A stretch of 39,414 bases of DNA from Planctomycetota bacterium (GTDB lineage: Bacteria; Planctomycetota; J058), in assembly GCA_020425635.1 (NCBI GenBank), contig JAGQRJ010000219.1, positions 1 to 39,414 on the forward strand, in the 5' to 3' direction. This document shows, piece after piece, positions 22,729-31,531 of the stretch. A model generated the notes under the pieces. That model did no database searches. It was not told the origin of the DNA and was given only the letters and a program-made list of their open reading frames with translations. The stretch's first letter is position 1. Every line of letters starts with the position of its first letter. The position numbers were made by a program, and so were the translations under genes.

Positions 22729-23963
22729 ACTTCCTCAACGGGCCGCTGCGCGGGCAACGCGTGGCCGTGAAGATCGCGCAGCGCTTCATCCTCGGGCGGG
22801 GCGTCGACGTGTCTCTGCAGATCCCCGACCCGGGGGTCTCGCGGCAGCACGCGGTGGTGGAGCTGGAGACCAACGGCTGGATGTTCGTGACCGACCTCGG
22901 GAGCAGCAACGGGACCTTCGTCGCCGGCCGACAGATCGCGCCGAACGTGCGCACGCGGGTGCCGGCCGGGGAGACCCTCGCGCTCGGGCAGAACGAGATC
23001 GCCTTCGACCTCGAGGGGGCCGACGCCGCCTCGGCCAAGGAGGACAGCCGCACCAAGCGCCTCGACGCGCCCTTGCTGCCCACCGAGGAGTTCGAGCTGA
23101 TCGGGCAGATCGGGCGCGGGGCGACGGGGCGGGTCTACGCCGTGCGCCAGAAGATGTTCGACCGCACCGTCGCGGCGAAGGTCCTGCGCAACCAGCCCGC
23201 GTTGGGCGACGAAGACCGCCAGCGCTTCGTGCGCGAGGGCCAGCTCGCCTCGCGGATCCGCAGCCCCCACGTGGTCGAGGTCTACGACATTCGGCTGGCC
23301 TACGGGCGGGTCGTGTTGCTCATGGAGCTCGTCGACGGCCCGTCGCTCCTCGACCGCCTGCAGAGCGGGCCGATCGAGGTGTCGGAGGTGCTGCGGATCG
23401 GGCAGCAGGTCGCGCTCGGCCTGGCCGCGGCGCATGAAGCCGGGGTGATCCACCGCGACGTCAAGCCGGCGAACATCCTGCTCTCGCCGCAGGGGGTCGC
23501 CAAGGTCAGCGACTTCGGGATCGCCAAGGACCTGCAGCAGAGCGCCGAGTCCTTGACTCGCCTGGGCGAAGGGCTGGGGACCCTGGCCTACGTGTCGCCC
23601 GAGCAGGCCCTCGAGGCGAAGAAGGTCGACACGCGCACCGACATCTACGGGCTCGGCGCCACGCTCTACCACGCGCTGGCAGGGGCCCCGCCGTTCACCC
23701 CGACCAGCGCGCGGGTCCTGATCGAGATCATGCACACCCCGGCTCCGCCGCTGCGCAGCCGTCGGCCCCATGTCCCCAAGCCGGTGGCGGCGCTGATCCA
23801 CCGGATGCTCGCCAAGGAGCCCGACCAGCGCCCGGCGAGCGCGACCGAGGTCGCGCAGGAGCTGGCCGCGCTGCGGGCCGCGCTCTATTCCGATGGCGCC
23901 GACCCGAACGCCTACGACACCTCGGAGGACCGGATCGAACCCGACACGGACCCGGCTCGGTGA
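22713..23963 (+). CDS. FHA-domain Ser/Thr protein kinase
   Basis: A 416-residue soluble protein. An N-terminal FHA domain (residues ~10-100: ILGRG, VSRQHAVVE, TDLGSSNGTFV) binds phosphothreonine. It is followed by a Hanks-type kinase (~127-400): GRGATGRVY, Lys156 in AAKVL, HRDVKPANIL (Asp249, Asn254), DFG 267-269, and SPEQAL. The arrangement FHA-kinase is the reverse of common kinase-FHA fusions. No membrane segment. GTG start with GGAAGG 8 nt upstream, inside the trmL 3' end. The FHA domain may recruit phosphorylated partners, including the other kinases here (inference). Confidence 0.95.
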   Translation: MLAQLNFLNGPLRGQRVAVKIAQRFILGRGVDVSLQIPDPGVSRQHAVVELETNGWMFVTDLGSSNGTFVAGRQIAPNVRTRVPAGETLALGQNEIAFDLEGADAASAKEDSRTKRLDAPLLPTEEFELIGQIGRGATGRVYAVRQKMFDRTVAAKVLRNQPALGDEDRQRFVREGQLASRIRSPHVVEVYDIRLAYGRVVLLMELVDGPSLLDRLQSGPIEVSEVLRIGQQVALGLAAAHEAGVIHRDVKPANILLSPQGVAKVSDFGIAKDLQQSAESLTRLGEGLGTLAYVSPEQALEAKKVDTRTDIYGLGATLYHALAGAPPFTPTSARVLIEIMHTPAPPLRSRRPHVPKPVAALIHRMLAKEPDQRPASATEVAQELAALRAALYSDGADPNAYDTSEDRIEPDTDPAR

Positions 23964-24033
23964 CCCTGCGGTGACCGGCGTCTTGCATGCTCCCGTGATT
24001 GCCCCGAGTCCTCCTGCGTTGAGGGAGCCCCGC

Positions 24034-25527
24034 GTGTCTCGAACTCGGTCGATTGCGTTCGCCCTCTGCGCCGGCGCCGCCTGCGGAGCGCCGGGTTGGG
24101 GTCGACCGGAGGCAGCCGCCGAGGCAGGCCTCTACCTCCTCCTCGCCCTCACGCTGGCGATCGCCGCCCCGGCGTGGGCGCGAGGCGGCGTCGAGCGCGC
24201 CACAGGAGCGCTGACCTGCGTCGCGCTCATCGTGGGCGCGGGCGGTCTGGCCGGGGCCCTCGGCGGCGGGGTGCACCCGCTCGCGCTGCTCTGGCTGCTC
24301 TGCTTCGGTCTGGCCCTGGTGGGGCTCACCCGGGCGCTCCCCGGAGCGCGGGGGCAGGTCCTCGCGAGCGCAGGCGGGCTGGGCCTCCTCGGCTGGCCGT
24401 ACCTTGGTGTAGGCGACCTCTGCGCCCCCGACGTCGCCCTCGCGGCGGCGGTGCGCTCGCCCCTCGCGGTGCTGGGCGGGAGCTTCGCGGACTTCGACGT
24501 GCTCCGCGGCTCGCTGTATGCAGAGTTCGGGCCCGCCCAGCAAGCGCCCTACGCCTACCTCTCCCCGAGCGCGGCCCTGGGCTGGGTGGCGGGGGCCGCG
24601 GGCCTGGCGTGGGCGCTCAGCGCGTTGGCGGCGGCTTGGCGGCGACGTGGCTCAGCGGCGCGCCCCGCTCCGCGCGCGGCGACCCTCCTCGCCGGGATCG
24701 CGCTCGTCGCGGCCGGCCAGGGAGGCGCCCAGGAGATCTTCACCCCGAGCCCGGGGGCGAGCGGGCCCGTGATCGGAGACCTCAGCACGCGCGTTCAGCT
24801 GGGCTACTACGTCCCCGCCTTGGCCGGGAGCGTGCGCGTCGACGGCAAGAACGGGTTCAGGGGCTCCAAGATCTCCTTCAACCGCACCATGGACCTGGAC
24901 CCGCTGTTCGTCATGCCGACCTTCGAGGTGAACCTCGGCTGGCAGAACGGCGGCCGGCTGTGGGTGCAGTATCTGGAGGGGGCGTGGAGCGGCGAGAACC
25001 AGCTCACGCGGAACCTGTTCTTCGAAGAGCAGATCTACCCCGGCGGCGCGATCCTCGACTCGACCTACAAGTACCGCACGATCGCCCTCGGCGGTGAGCT
25101 GCACATTCCGGTCGCGGATTGGATCCTGCTGCGGATCACCACGGTGCAGCGCTACGTGAAGCACGAGGTCCGCGTCCGCGGCTTCAACGGCGGGGCGGAC
25201 TTCCGCACGTCGCGCGACACCCTCGAGACCTTCGTGCCCACGATCGGCGCCGGGGTCGACGTGTTCGTGTGGGGGGTGATCACCGCCTACGCCGACATGC
25301 AGTGGCTCGACTTTCGCACGAACCTCTTCGGCGGAGACGAGAACAAGTACGAAGTCCGCTACCGCGAGTGGAAGGTCGGCGTGCGCCTCGAGCTGATCGA
25401 GCACGCGCACATCCTCGGCGAGTGGTATTCCCTGGAGCACGCGTTCACCCGGGGCGACTCGTCGCAGAGCGAGCGCTACCAACAAGACCTCAACGGCGTG
25501 CGGATTCAGGTCGCGATCCTGTTCTGA
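24034..25527 (+). CDS. Polytopic membrane domain fused to outer-membrane beta-barrel-like domain
   Basis: A 497-residue frame. Residues 1-205 contain about five hydrophobic segments (LYLLLALTLAIAAPAWA, LTCVALIVGAGGLAGALGGG, LALLWLLCFGLALVGLT, ALGWVAGAAGLAWALSALAA). At ~205-233 comes a signal-peptide-like stretch (RAATLLAGIALVAAGQGGAQ). The rest is a predicted beta-barrel of alternating aromatic and polar residues (TRVQLGYYVPALAGSV, KYRTIALGGELHIPVADW, ITAYADMQWLDF) ending in Phe (VAILF), the outer-membrane insertion signal. GTG 24034 has GAGGGAG 7 nt upstream. Either it is a fusion, or a second gene starts inside, for example at TTG 24625. I do not recognise the membrane part. Confidence 0.78.
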   Translation: MSRTRSIAFALCAGAACGAPGWGRPEAAAEAGLYLLLALTLAIAAPAWARGGVERATGALTCVALIVGAGGLAGALGGGVHPLALLWLLCFGLALVGLTRALPGARGQVLASAGGLGLLGWPYLGVGDLCAPDVALAAAVRSPLAVLGGSFADFDVLRGSLYAEFGPAQQAPYAYLSPSAALGWVAGAAGLAWALSALAAAWRRRGSAARPAPRAATLLAGIALVAAGQGGAQEIFTPSPGASGPVIGDLSTRVQLGYYVPALAGSVRVDGKNGFRGSKISFNRTMDLDPLFVMPTFEVNLGWQNGGRLWVQYLEGAWSGENQLTRNLFFEEQIYPGGAILDSTYKYRTIALGGELHIPVADWILLRITTVQRYVKHEVRVRGFNGGADFRTSRDTLETFVPTIGAGVDVFVWGVITAYADMQWLDFRTNLFGGDENKYEVRYREWKVGVRLELIEHAHILGEWYSLEHAFTRGDSSQSERYQQDLNGVRIQVAILF

Positions 25528-25567
25528 CACCGCTTGCGGGCCACCTCCGCGATCGCCACGATCGAGC

Positions 25568-27826
25568 ATGCGCGAGCGGATCGGGCCGTATCGGATCCAG
25601 CGGGAGCTGGGCCGCGGGGGCATGGGGGTGGTCTACGCGGCCGTCGACCCGGCGGGGCGCGAGGTCGCGCTCAAGGTCCTGCCCACCCGCGGCGCGGACC
25701 CCGCGCGCCTCGAGCGCTTCAAGCTCGAGTGCGAGGCCCTGGGGCGGCTCTCACACCCCAACGTGATCGGGGTGCACTCCGCGGGCGAGGCCGACGGCTA
25801 CGTCTTCTACACCATGGCCCTGGTCGCCGGGGGCTCACTCGCCGAGCGCGTGGCCCAGCGGGGACCCCTGGGCCCCGCGGCGACGGTCGCGCTGGGGATC
25901 GCGCTCTGCGACGCCCTCGAGGCCGCCCACGGGATCGGGGTCTTGCACCGTGACCTCAAGCCCGAGAACGTGTTGTTCGGGCCGCAGGACCAGCCGCTGC
26001 TCGCGGACTTCGGGCTGGCGCGATCCATGCTCGCCGACGCCGAGCTGACGCGCAGCGGCGCGTTCCTCGGCACGCCGGGCTACATGGCGCCCGAGCAGGC
26101 GCGCGGGGACCGCCACGGCCAAGGGTCGCCTACCGACGTCTACGGGCTCGGGGGCACGCTCTACTTCGCGCTGACCGGTCAGCCGCCGATTCAGGGCGAG
26201 AGCCTGGCGCAGCTCTTGCTCAACACCCAGGAGCAGTCGCCGCAGCGCCCCTCGAAGCTCAACCCCGCGGTGCCGCCGGGCCTCGACGCCGTCTGCCTGC
26301 GCTGCCTGAGCAAGGACCCTCAACAGCGCTTCCCGACGCCAGCCGCCCTGAGGGGGGCCCTCGCAGCGGCCCTCGCCGCGGGCGGGACTGGGCGTGGGCG
26401 GCGGGGGATGCTGGCCGCCGGCGCCGCGTCGCTCCTCGCGCTCGCGGCGGTCCTGGTCGCTCACTTCGCCTCAGGGCCTCGCGCTCAGCGGTCGCCGGAC
26501 GCCGGGTCGCCGGCGCCGAGCATGGACGCCGCGCCCGGGAGTCAGGCGACGAACGACGCTCTTGAAGGGGGCGAGGTCCCCAGGCCGAGGGGCTACGGTC
26601 CGGTGCCCTGGGAGCGCGCAGGGCTGCCCGAGCTGGCGCTGAACGCCGCCGAGGCGATTCGAGCCGGTCGCGAGGCGAGGGTCGCCGGCGACTGGGCGCT
26701 CGCCGCGCAGATGTTCGAGCACGCCAAGCGGCGAGGCGCCGAGCGAGGTGTCGAGTTCGCCGCCGAATACGCCGAGGTCGCGAGCGCGCGCATGCAGGAG
26801 CTTCAATACGCGGGGTGGTGGGACGAGGCGGTCCAATGGGCGCGGAGGATCAGCGCGGTCGCGGACCCTCACTGCGAGCGCGAGTCCTTCGACCTGGAGC
26901 AGCTCGCGCGCGCGGGCAGATTCCAGCTGCCCTACGCCAACGCGCACTTCGTGCTCGCCGAGGTTCACTGCGAAGCGCGACGCTACCCAGAGGCCCTGGC
27001 CGAGCTCGTGCGCGTCGGCCGGGCCACCCCCGACAGCGGGCGGCTGCATCACCTGGCGGCCAAGGCCTACCTCGGGCAGGGCGACCTGGAGAGCGCGGCT
27101 CGCGAGGTCCAGGCCTGTTGCCTCGAGCCGCCGCGCGACGACCCCAGCACGGGTCACCTGCCCGAGGCGCGCATGGCGTATGCGGAGGCGCTGCTGGCGC
27201 GGGGAGACGTGGAGGGCGCCCGCCCACACCTCGAGTTCGCGCGGGGCGCCGTCTCCGAGTTCCATCGCTTTCGGGCTGGCTGCCTGCTCGACCCGGCGGG
27301 CCAGACCAAGGCAGCGGAGCTCGTGGCGAGCTACGACCCTCGTGGACTCGAGCCCGAGCTGCACCTGCGCGCGGCCGCCGCCTTCTGGCGTCTCGACCGC
27401 TGGGAGGGAGCCGAGCGCGCCGGCGTGCGCGCGACGCGCTTGGCGCCGCGGTCGGCGCGCGCCTGGGCGCAGCTCGCCGCCTACCGGGTCCAGCGGGGCT
27501 GGGGCGGCGCGGCGGCGGTGGAGGCTGCGCAGCGACTGCAAGCGCTCCCCGGCCAGCGCGCGCTAGGGCTCGCCTACGCCGCCTGCGGCTACGGCATGGA
27601 AGCTCGTTACGAAGAGGCCGCGGCCGCGGGCCGCGAGGCCCTCGCGCTGGAGCCGGGGCTGATCCTCACGACGCCCTTGGGGCAAGCGCTGGGCCGTGCC
27701 CTCGTGGAGGTCGGAGAGCTCGCCGAGGCGGAGCGCGTGGAGGGACTCCTGCGCGCGGGGCCGACCTATCGGCAAGCCCAGGCGCAGGAGCTCTTCGGGT
27801 TCATCGACCGCGCGCGGAGGGAGTGA
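25568..27826 (+). CDS. Transmembrane Ser/Thr protein kinase with TPR domain
   Basis: A 752-residue Hanks-type kinase. Kinase domain ~8-270: GRGGMGVVY, Lys36 in ALKVL, HRDLKPENVL (Asp129, Asn134), DFG 147-149, APEQA. A membrane segment at ~280-298 (MLAAGAASLLALAAVLVAHF) and an Ala/Pro/Ser linker precede ~430 residues of helical TPR-like repeats, e.g. WALAAQMFEHAKRRGAERGV, GRLHHLAAKAYLGQGDLESA. It is a shorter relative of the kinase at 7198-10455, with the same kinase-TM-repeat layout, suggesting duplication within the family. ATG 25568; no clear Shine-Dalgarno. It ends 27 nt from the convergent M16 gene. Confidence 0.93.
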   Translation: MRERIGPYRIQRELGRGGMGVVYAAVDPAGREVALKVLPTRGADPARLERFKLECEALGRLSHPNVIGVHSAGEADGYVFYTMALVAGGSLAERVAQRGPLGPAATVALGIALCDALEAAHGIGVLHRDLKPENVLFGPQDQPLLADFGLARSMLADAELTRSGAFLGTPGYMAPEQARGDRHGQGSPTDVYGLGGTLYFALTGQPPIQGESLAQLLLNTQEQSPQRPSKLNPAVPPGLDAVCLRCLSKDPQQRFPTPAALRGALAAALAAGGTGRGRRGMLAAGAASLLALAAVLVAHFASGPRAQRSPDAGSPAPSMDAAPGSQATNDALEGGEVPRPRGYGPVPWERAGLPELALNAAEAIRAGREARVAGDWALAAQMFEHAKRRGAERGVEFAAEYAEVASARMQELQYAGWWDEAVQWARRISAVADPHCERESFDLEQLARAGRFQLPYANAHFVLAEVHCEARRYPEALAELVRVGRATPDSGRLHHLAAKAYLGQGDLESAAREVQACCLEPPRDDPSTGHLPEARMAYAEALLARGDVEGARPHLEFARGAVSEFHRFRAGCLLDPAGQTKAAELVASYDPRGLEPELHLRAAAAFWRLDRWEGAERAGVRATRLAPRSARAWAQLAAYRVQRGWGGAAAVEAAQRLQALPGQRALGLAYAACGYGMEARYEEAAAAGREALALEPGLILTTPLGQALGRALVEVGELAEAERVEGLLRAGPTYRQAQAQELFGFIDRARRE

Positions 27827-27853
27827 GCTCCCACCGCGCGCCGCCGATCCGCC

Positions 27854-30646
27854 TCAGCGCCCTTCGGGGGCGCTCGAGAAGGTGTGGCTCGAGCGGTAGG
27901 CGTCCCAGTCGGTCACGGTGCCCGGGGTCGCGAACTCGCCCTGCTGCTTGGCGTTGAGCAGCACGATCACCCGCTTGCGGGTGGCCTCGGCCACGGCGCG
28001 CTTGGTGAGCTCGAGCACCTGCTCCTTGGTCAGGCTGCGCAAGACCTCGATCTCGCGCTCGATCCAGGCGAAGTCTTGCTCCTTCTCGAAGGCGCTGAGG
28101 TAGAACAGCCCGGCCTTCTGCGCGATCGACTTGGGCTTCTTCTCCCGGTCGTCGATCAGGCTCGCGCGGATCGCCTCGAAGTCCTCGTCGCCGAGGCTCG
28201 CGATCAGCTCGGGGAAGGTGTCGATGCAGGCGGTCGCGCGCTGGAGCAGGTCCTCGGCGTCGTGGGTCCCGGATTGAATGATGAACACCAGGTTCTGCAC
28301 GTTCTTGCGGTTGAATCCGCCCGAGAACACGATGTAGCCCAGCTTCTGCTTGGTGCGCATCTCGGTGTAGAACGCGCTCTCGACCGCGCGCGCCAGGGCG
28401 CTGGCCGCCATGCGGGTCTGGACGTCAGCGGCGCCGACCTCGTAGTCGAGGCGCAGGCAGGCGTTGTTGGTCGCGCCGACCGCCTTGAGCACCACGTCGC
28501 CGGGCTCCTCGAGGGTCAGGACCTCGTCTTCGTGGGCCTGCTCGGCGGGGAAGGCCGCGGAGCCCAGCGCCTCGCGGAACTTGGCCACGGTCGCCTGCGC
28601 CTGGGCGCCGGTGAGGTTGCCCGCGCAGAGCCCCTCGATGTGCGTCTTGGCGAAGAGCGCCTTGGCGTGCGCGCGCACGTCGTCGAGGGTCGCGGCCTCG
28701 ACCGCGGCGAGCTGGTCTTCGGGGGTGACGTAGACCTTGTAGGTCAGCTTGCGGTTGAGCTGCTGGGCCACGGTGTAGGCCTGGCCGAGGGGGAAGTTCC
28801 TCAGGCCCTGGGCCATGCGCTCGCGCACGAGGGCGAAGGCCTCGGGGTCGAGGTCCTTGCTCAGGGCGTCGGCCACGAGCTCGAGCATCTTGAACGCCGA
28901 GTCGGAGTAGCCCGAGACGCTCACCAGCAGACCTTGGTTGGTGGGCGAGAGCGACATGTTCAGGCCGGCGACGAGGGCGGGGTAGGAGAGCGCGTTGAGC
29001 TGCTCCTGGATCACGGACGAATAGAGCCCGGTCAGCGCCGCGTTCTTCGCTGAGCCGTAGGCCGCCGGCGAGAGCACGTGCAGCTGCAGCGCGACCTTGG
29101 GGCGCTTGAACTCGGTGTCCTGGGCGTACCACAGGGTGACCCCAGGGTCGCTCTGGATCAGCACCGGCTGCTCGGGGACGAGGGAGACGTCCTTGGGCAC
29201 GAAGGGGTTCGGGGGCGGGAGGTGCAGCTCCGCGGGGATCTCGCCCTCGAGCAGCGACTCGAAGTCCTCGCCTTCTTCGACGCGGAACGAGTATTGGGTG
29301 CCGTAGTACGGCTCCTCGGCGTCGGTCTCGAGCCCCTTGGCCACGAGGAACACCAACGCGTTCTTGGGCTGCAGGGCGCCGACCAGCGCCTTGTAGGCCG
29401 CGGGGTCGGGCTCCTCGAAGGTCACCGGGATCTTCTCGGCGAGCTCGAGGCCATACTCGAGGGCGTTGTTGGCGAGGTCGATCGCGGCCTGGGTGCCCTC
29501 GGGCTTGGCCGAGTACTTCTCTTGGAGCGTGCTCAGGGTGCGCATTTCCTCCCACACGTGGCGGGGGAACTCCGAGCTCTGCAGCATGCGGGTGTAGGCG
29601 AAGCAGAGCTCGAGCACGGTCCGCCACTGCTCGAGGCCCTTCGGGGTCAGGCCGACCGTGACCCCGCAGGAGCTGTAGTAGCGGGTGTCTTGGATCCCCG
29701 CGCTGAGCGAGGTCGCGAGCCCGAGGCCCTTGAGGTAGAGCAGCAGGCTGCCCTCGCCCTCGTCGCCCATGGTCATGCCGACCAGGCTCCCGAGCTTCTG
29801 CAGCGCGGTGGGGTGCTGGTTGGGGACCTCGAAGTAGATCCGCAGCTCGCGCATGTCCTTGACCGGCGCGACCTGCAGCAGGCGCAGGCCCTCGACTTCG
29901 GCGAGGATGTCGTCGGACGCGGTCCAGGGCTGAGGCGCTTCGTGCTGTACGTCGGCGAAGCGCTCGCGGACGAGCTTCTCGAGCCCGTCGAGGCTCTCCT
30001 TGCCGACCACGGCCAGGGTCATGTTGCTCGCCTGGTAGTAGTCGTTGAAGAACTTCCGCAGCGTCTCCTCCTTGACCTCGGCGAGGGTGTTCTTGTCGCC
30101 GGTCGAGAACGAGTTGGCGGGGTGCTCGGGGCGCAGGTTCGAGCGCTGCAGCTGCTGCAAGCGCCAGGTGTCGTCTTCGAGGTTCTTCGAGTGCTCGCTG
30201 TTGACGGCCATCATTTCGCGCTGGGCGTGGGTGTAGTCGAGCGTCGGCGCGACGAAGAACTGCGCGAAGCGGTCGAGGGCCTCGGGCAGCGCGTCATGGC
30301 TGACCTCGAAGTGGTAGTTGGTGTGGTCGCCCGCGGTGTAGGCGTTCGACATGCCGCCCCGCGACTGGAGGAAGTCGCTGTAGGCGTTGAGCTCGGGGTA
30401 CTTCTTGGTCGAGAGGAAGAGCATGTGCTCGAGGAAGTGCGCCAGCCCGGCGGCGCCTTCGGGGTCGGCGTTGGCGCCGATCCCCACGGCCATGGAGGCC
30501 GAGGAGACGTTGACGCTGGGGTCCGAGGCGAGCACGACCCGCAGGCCGTTTTCGAGGGTCAGTTTGCGGAAGGACCGCGTGTCGTCCGCGGTGACGCTGG
30601 CGGCCAGGATCAAGGCCACGCACAGCGCATACGAGAAGGGTTTCAT
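27854..30646 (-). CDS. M16 metallopeptidase, insulysin/pitrilysin type
   Basis: A 930-residue exported peptidase. The inverted zinc motif HFLEH (His70, Glu73, His74) lies in AGLAHFLEHMLFLSTKKYP, and the third ligand is Glu151 in NSEHSKN; both segments closely follow insulin-degrading enzyme. The full length gives the four M16 repeats expected of pitrilysin/insulysin. The signal peptide (MKPFSYALCVALILAASVTA) indicates periplasmic location, as for Escherichia coli pitrilysin. Expected substrates are small to medium peptides. ATG 30646 with GGAGG 5 nt upstream; the longer upstream frame is unnecessary because the signal peptide starts here. Confidence 0.96.
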   Translation of the reverse strand: MKPFSYALCVALILAASVTADDTRSFRKLTLENGLRVVLASDPSVNVSSASMAVGIGANADPEGAAGLAHFLEHMLFLSTKKYPELNAYSDFLQSRGGMSNAYTAGDHTNYHFEVSHDALPEALDRFAQFFVAPTLDYTHAQREMMAVNSEHSKNLEDDTWRLQQLQRSNLRPEHPANSFSTGDKNTLAEVKEETLRKFFNDYYQASNMTLAVVGKESLDGLEKLVRERFADVQHEAPQPWTASDDILAEVEGLRLLQVAPVKDMRELRIYFEVPNQHPTALQKLGSLVGMTMGDEGEGSLLLYLKGLGLATSLSAGIQDTRYYSSCGVTVGLTPKGLEQWRTVLELCFAYTRMLQSSEFPRHVWEEMRTLSTLQEKYSAKPEGTQAAIDLANNALEYGLELAEKIPVTFEEPDPAAYKALVGALQPKNALVFLVAKGLETDAEEPYYGTQYSFRVEEGEDFESLLEGEIPAELHLPPPNPFVPKDVSLVPEQPVLIQSDPGVTLWYAQDTEFKRPKVALQLHVLSPAAYGSAKNAALTGLYSSVIQEQLNALSYPALVAGLNMSLSPTNQGLLVSVSGYSDSAFKMLELVADALSKDLDPEAFALVRERMAQGLRNFPLGQAYTVAQQLNRKLTYKVYVTPEDQLAAVEAATLDDVRAHAKALFAKTHIEGLCAGNLTGAQAQATVAKFREALGSAAFPAEQAHEDEVLTLEEPGDVVLKAVGATNNACLRLDYEVGAADVQTRMAASALARAVESAFYTEMRTKQKLGYIVFSGGFNRKNVQNLVFIIQSGTHDAEDLLQRATACIDTFPELIASLGDEDFEAIRASLIDDREKKPKSIAQKAGLFYLSAFEKEQDFAWIEREIEVLRSLTKEQVLELTKRAVAEATRKRVIVLLNAKQQGEFATPGTVTDWDAYRSSHTFSSAPEGR

Positions 30647-30771
30647 GTCGCCTCCAGGGGGTGAGAGCGCGGATTCTGCCACGCCCCAGGCGCCGTGCCA
30701 CCCACGATCTGGAGCGGGCGCGGATTCCCGGCGCCGCCCGGCAAACGTCGGGCGGCGCGCCCCCGGGCCTG

Positions 30772-30777
30772 TAGCAT
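30772..30777 (+). promoter_or_regulatory. -10 element of a probable leaderless promoter
   Basis: TAGCAT ends exactly 6 nt before the ATG at 30784. No Shine-Dalgarno precedes the ATG. Confidence 0.4.
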
Positions 30778-30783
30778 GCGCGC

Positions 30784-31467
30784 ATGTCGCTCAATCACGG
30801 CTCCCGCGCGCGCCTGACGCGCTACACCCTCGACGAGTTCCCTGCGGACACGCTGCGCGACGCGCTGGGACGCACGCTCTGTGAGGCCGAGTGCCTGCCG
30901 CGCAAGGAGTTCTTCGAGGCCTGGGAGGTCGCGCGGCGGATTCGTCGGCGGTTCCGCGGCGGGCCCGTGCTCGAGGTCGCCGCCGGGCATGGGCTGCTGA
31001 GTCAAATCCTGCTGCTCCTCGACCGTACGAGCTCGCACGCGGTGTGCGTCGACAAGCGCCAGCCCGCCAGCTTCGCCCGCGTTCACGCAGCCCTCGTCGC
31101 CCGCTGGCCCCACCTCGCGGGGCGGGTGCGCTACCTCGAACAGAAGGCCCAGGAGGTGAGCGTCGAGCCGGGCGCGCTGGTCGCCTCCGTCCACGCCTGC
31201 GGCCGACTGACCGACCTGACCCTCGACCTGGCCCTCGCGGCCCAGGCGCGGGTGGCGGTGCTCCCCTGCTGTCAGAACACGAAGCGAGGTCCGACCGCCG
31301 GGCTGGAGGGCTGGCTCGAGCCCCAGCTGGCGGTCGACGTGACCCGCTTGTTTCGTCTACGCGCTGCGGGCTACCGCGTCGTGGCCCAGCAGATCCCGGC
31401 GGAGATCACACCGCAAAACCGGCTGCTCCTCGGTGAGCCCGCGGAGCGAGCCGGCCAGGGGGCGTAA
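30784..31467 (+). CDS. SAM-dependent methyltransferase, TRM13/METTL25 type (Methyltransf_32)
   Basis: A 227-residue methyltransferase. Motif I is VLEVAAGHGLLSQ (~60-73), followed by an acidic residue in CVDKRQ at the end of strand 2. The stretch SVHACGRLTDLTLDLAL and the double cysteine VLPCCQN match the HACG...PCC pattern of the PF13679 family, which includes eukaryotic TRM13 (tRNA 2'-O-methyltransferase) and METTL25 (rRNA/RNA-linked). The short N-terminal region lacks zinc fingers. Substrate in bacteria unknown; RNA is the best guess. Convergent with the ATPase gene; the gap holds a hairpin. Confidence 0.86.
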   Translation: MSLNHGSRARLTRYTLDEFPADTLRDALGRTLCEAECLPRKEFFEAWEVARRIRRRFRGGPVLEVAAGHGLLSQILLLLDRTSSHAVCVDKRQPASFARVHAALVARWPHLAGRVRYLEQKAQEVSVEPGALVASVHACGRLTDLTLDLALAAQARVAVLPCCQNTKRGPTAGLEGWLEPQLAVDVTRLFRLRAAGYRVVAQQIPAEITPQNRLLLGEPAERAGQGA

Positions 31468-31476
31468 CACCGCTGG

Positions 31477-31520
31477 CCGCACTTCGCATTCACGAGCGGA
31501 GCGAGGGGTGGGAAGTGCGG
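31477..31520. terminator. Bidirectional hairpin between convergent genes
   Basis: CCGCACTTC (31477-31485) pairs with GAAGTGCGG (31512-31520), a perfect 9-bp stem with a 26-nt loop, between the methyltransferase and ATPase stops. A short direct repeat of GGGCTAGGGC follows at 31519-31538. Confidence 0.45.
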
Positions 31521-31531
31521 GCTAGGGCGGG

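Noticed and set aside
30660-30740. TGGCACGG as a sigma-54 promoter for the M16 peptidase gene
   Set aside because: The matching TTGC half at the required spacing is absent.
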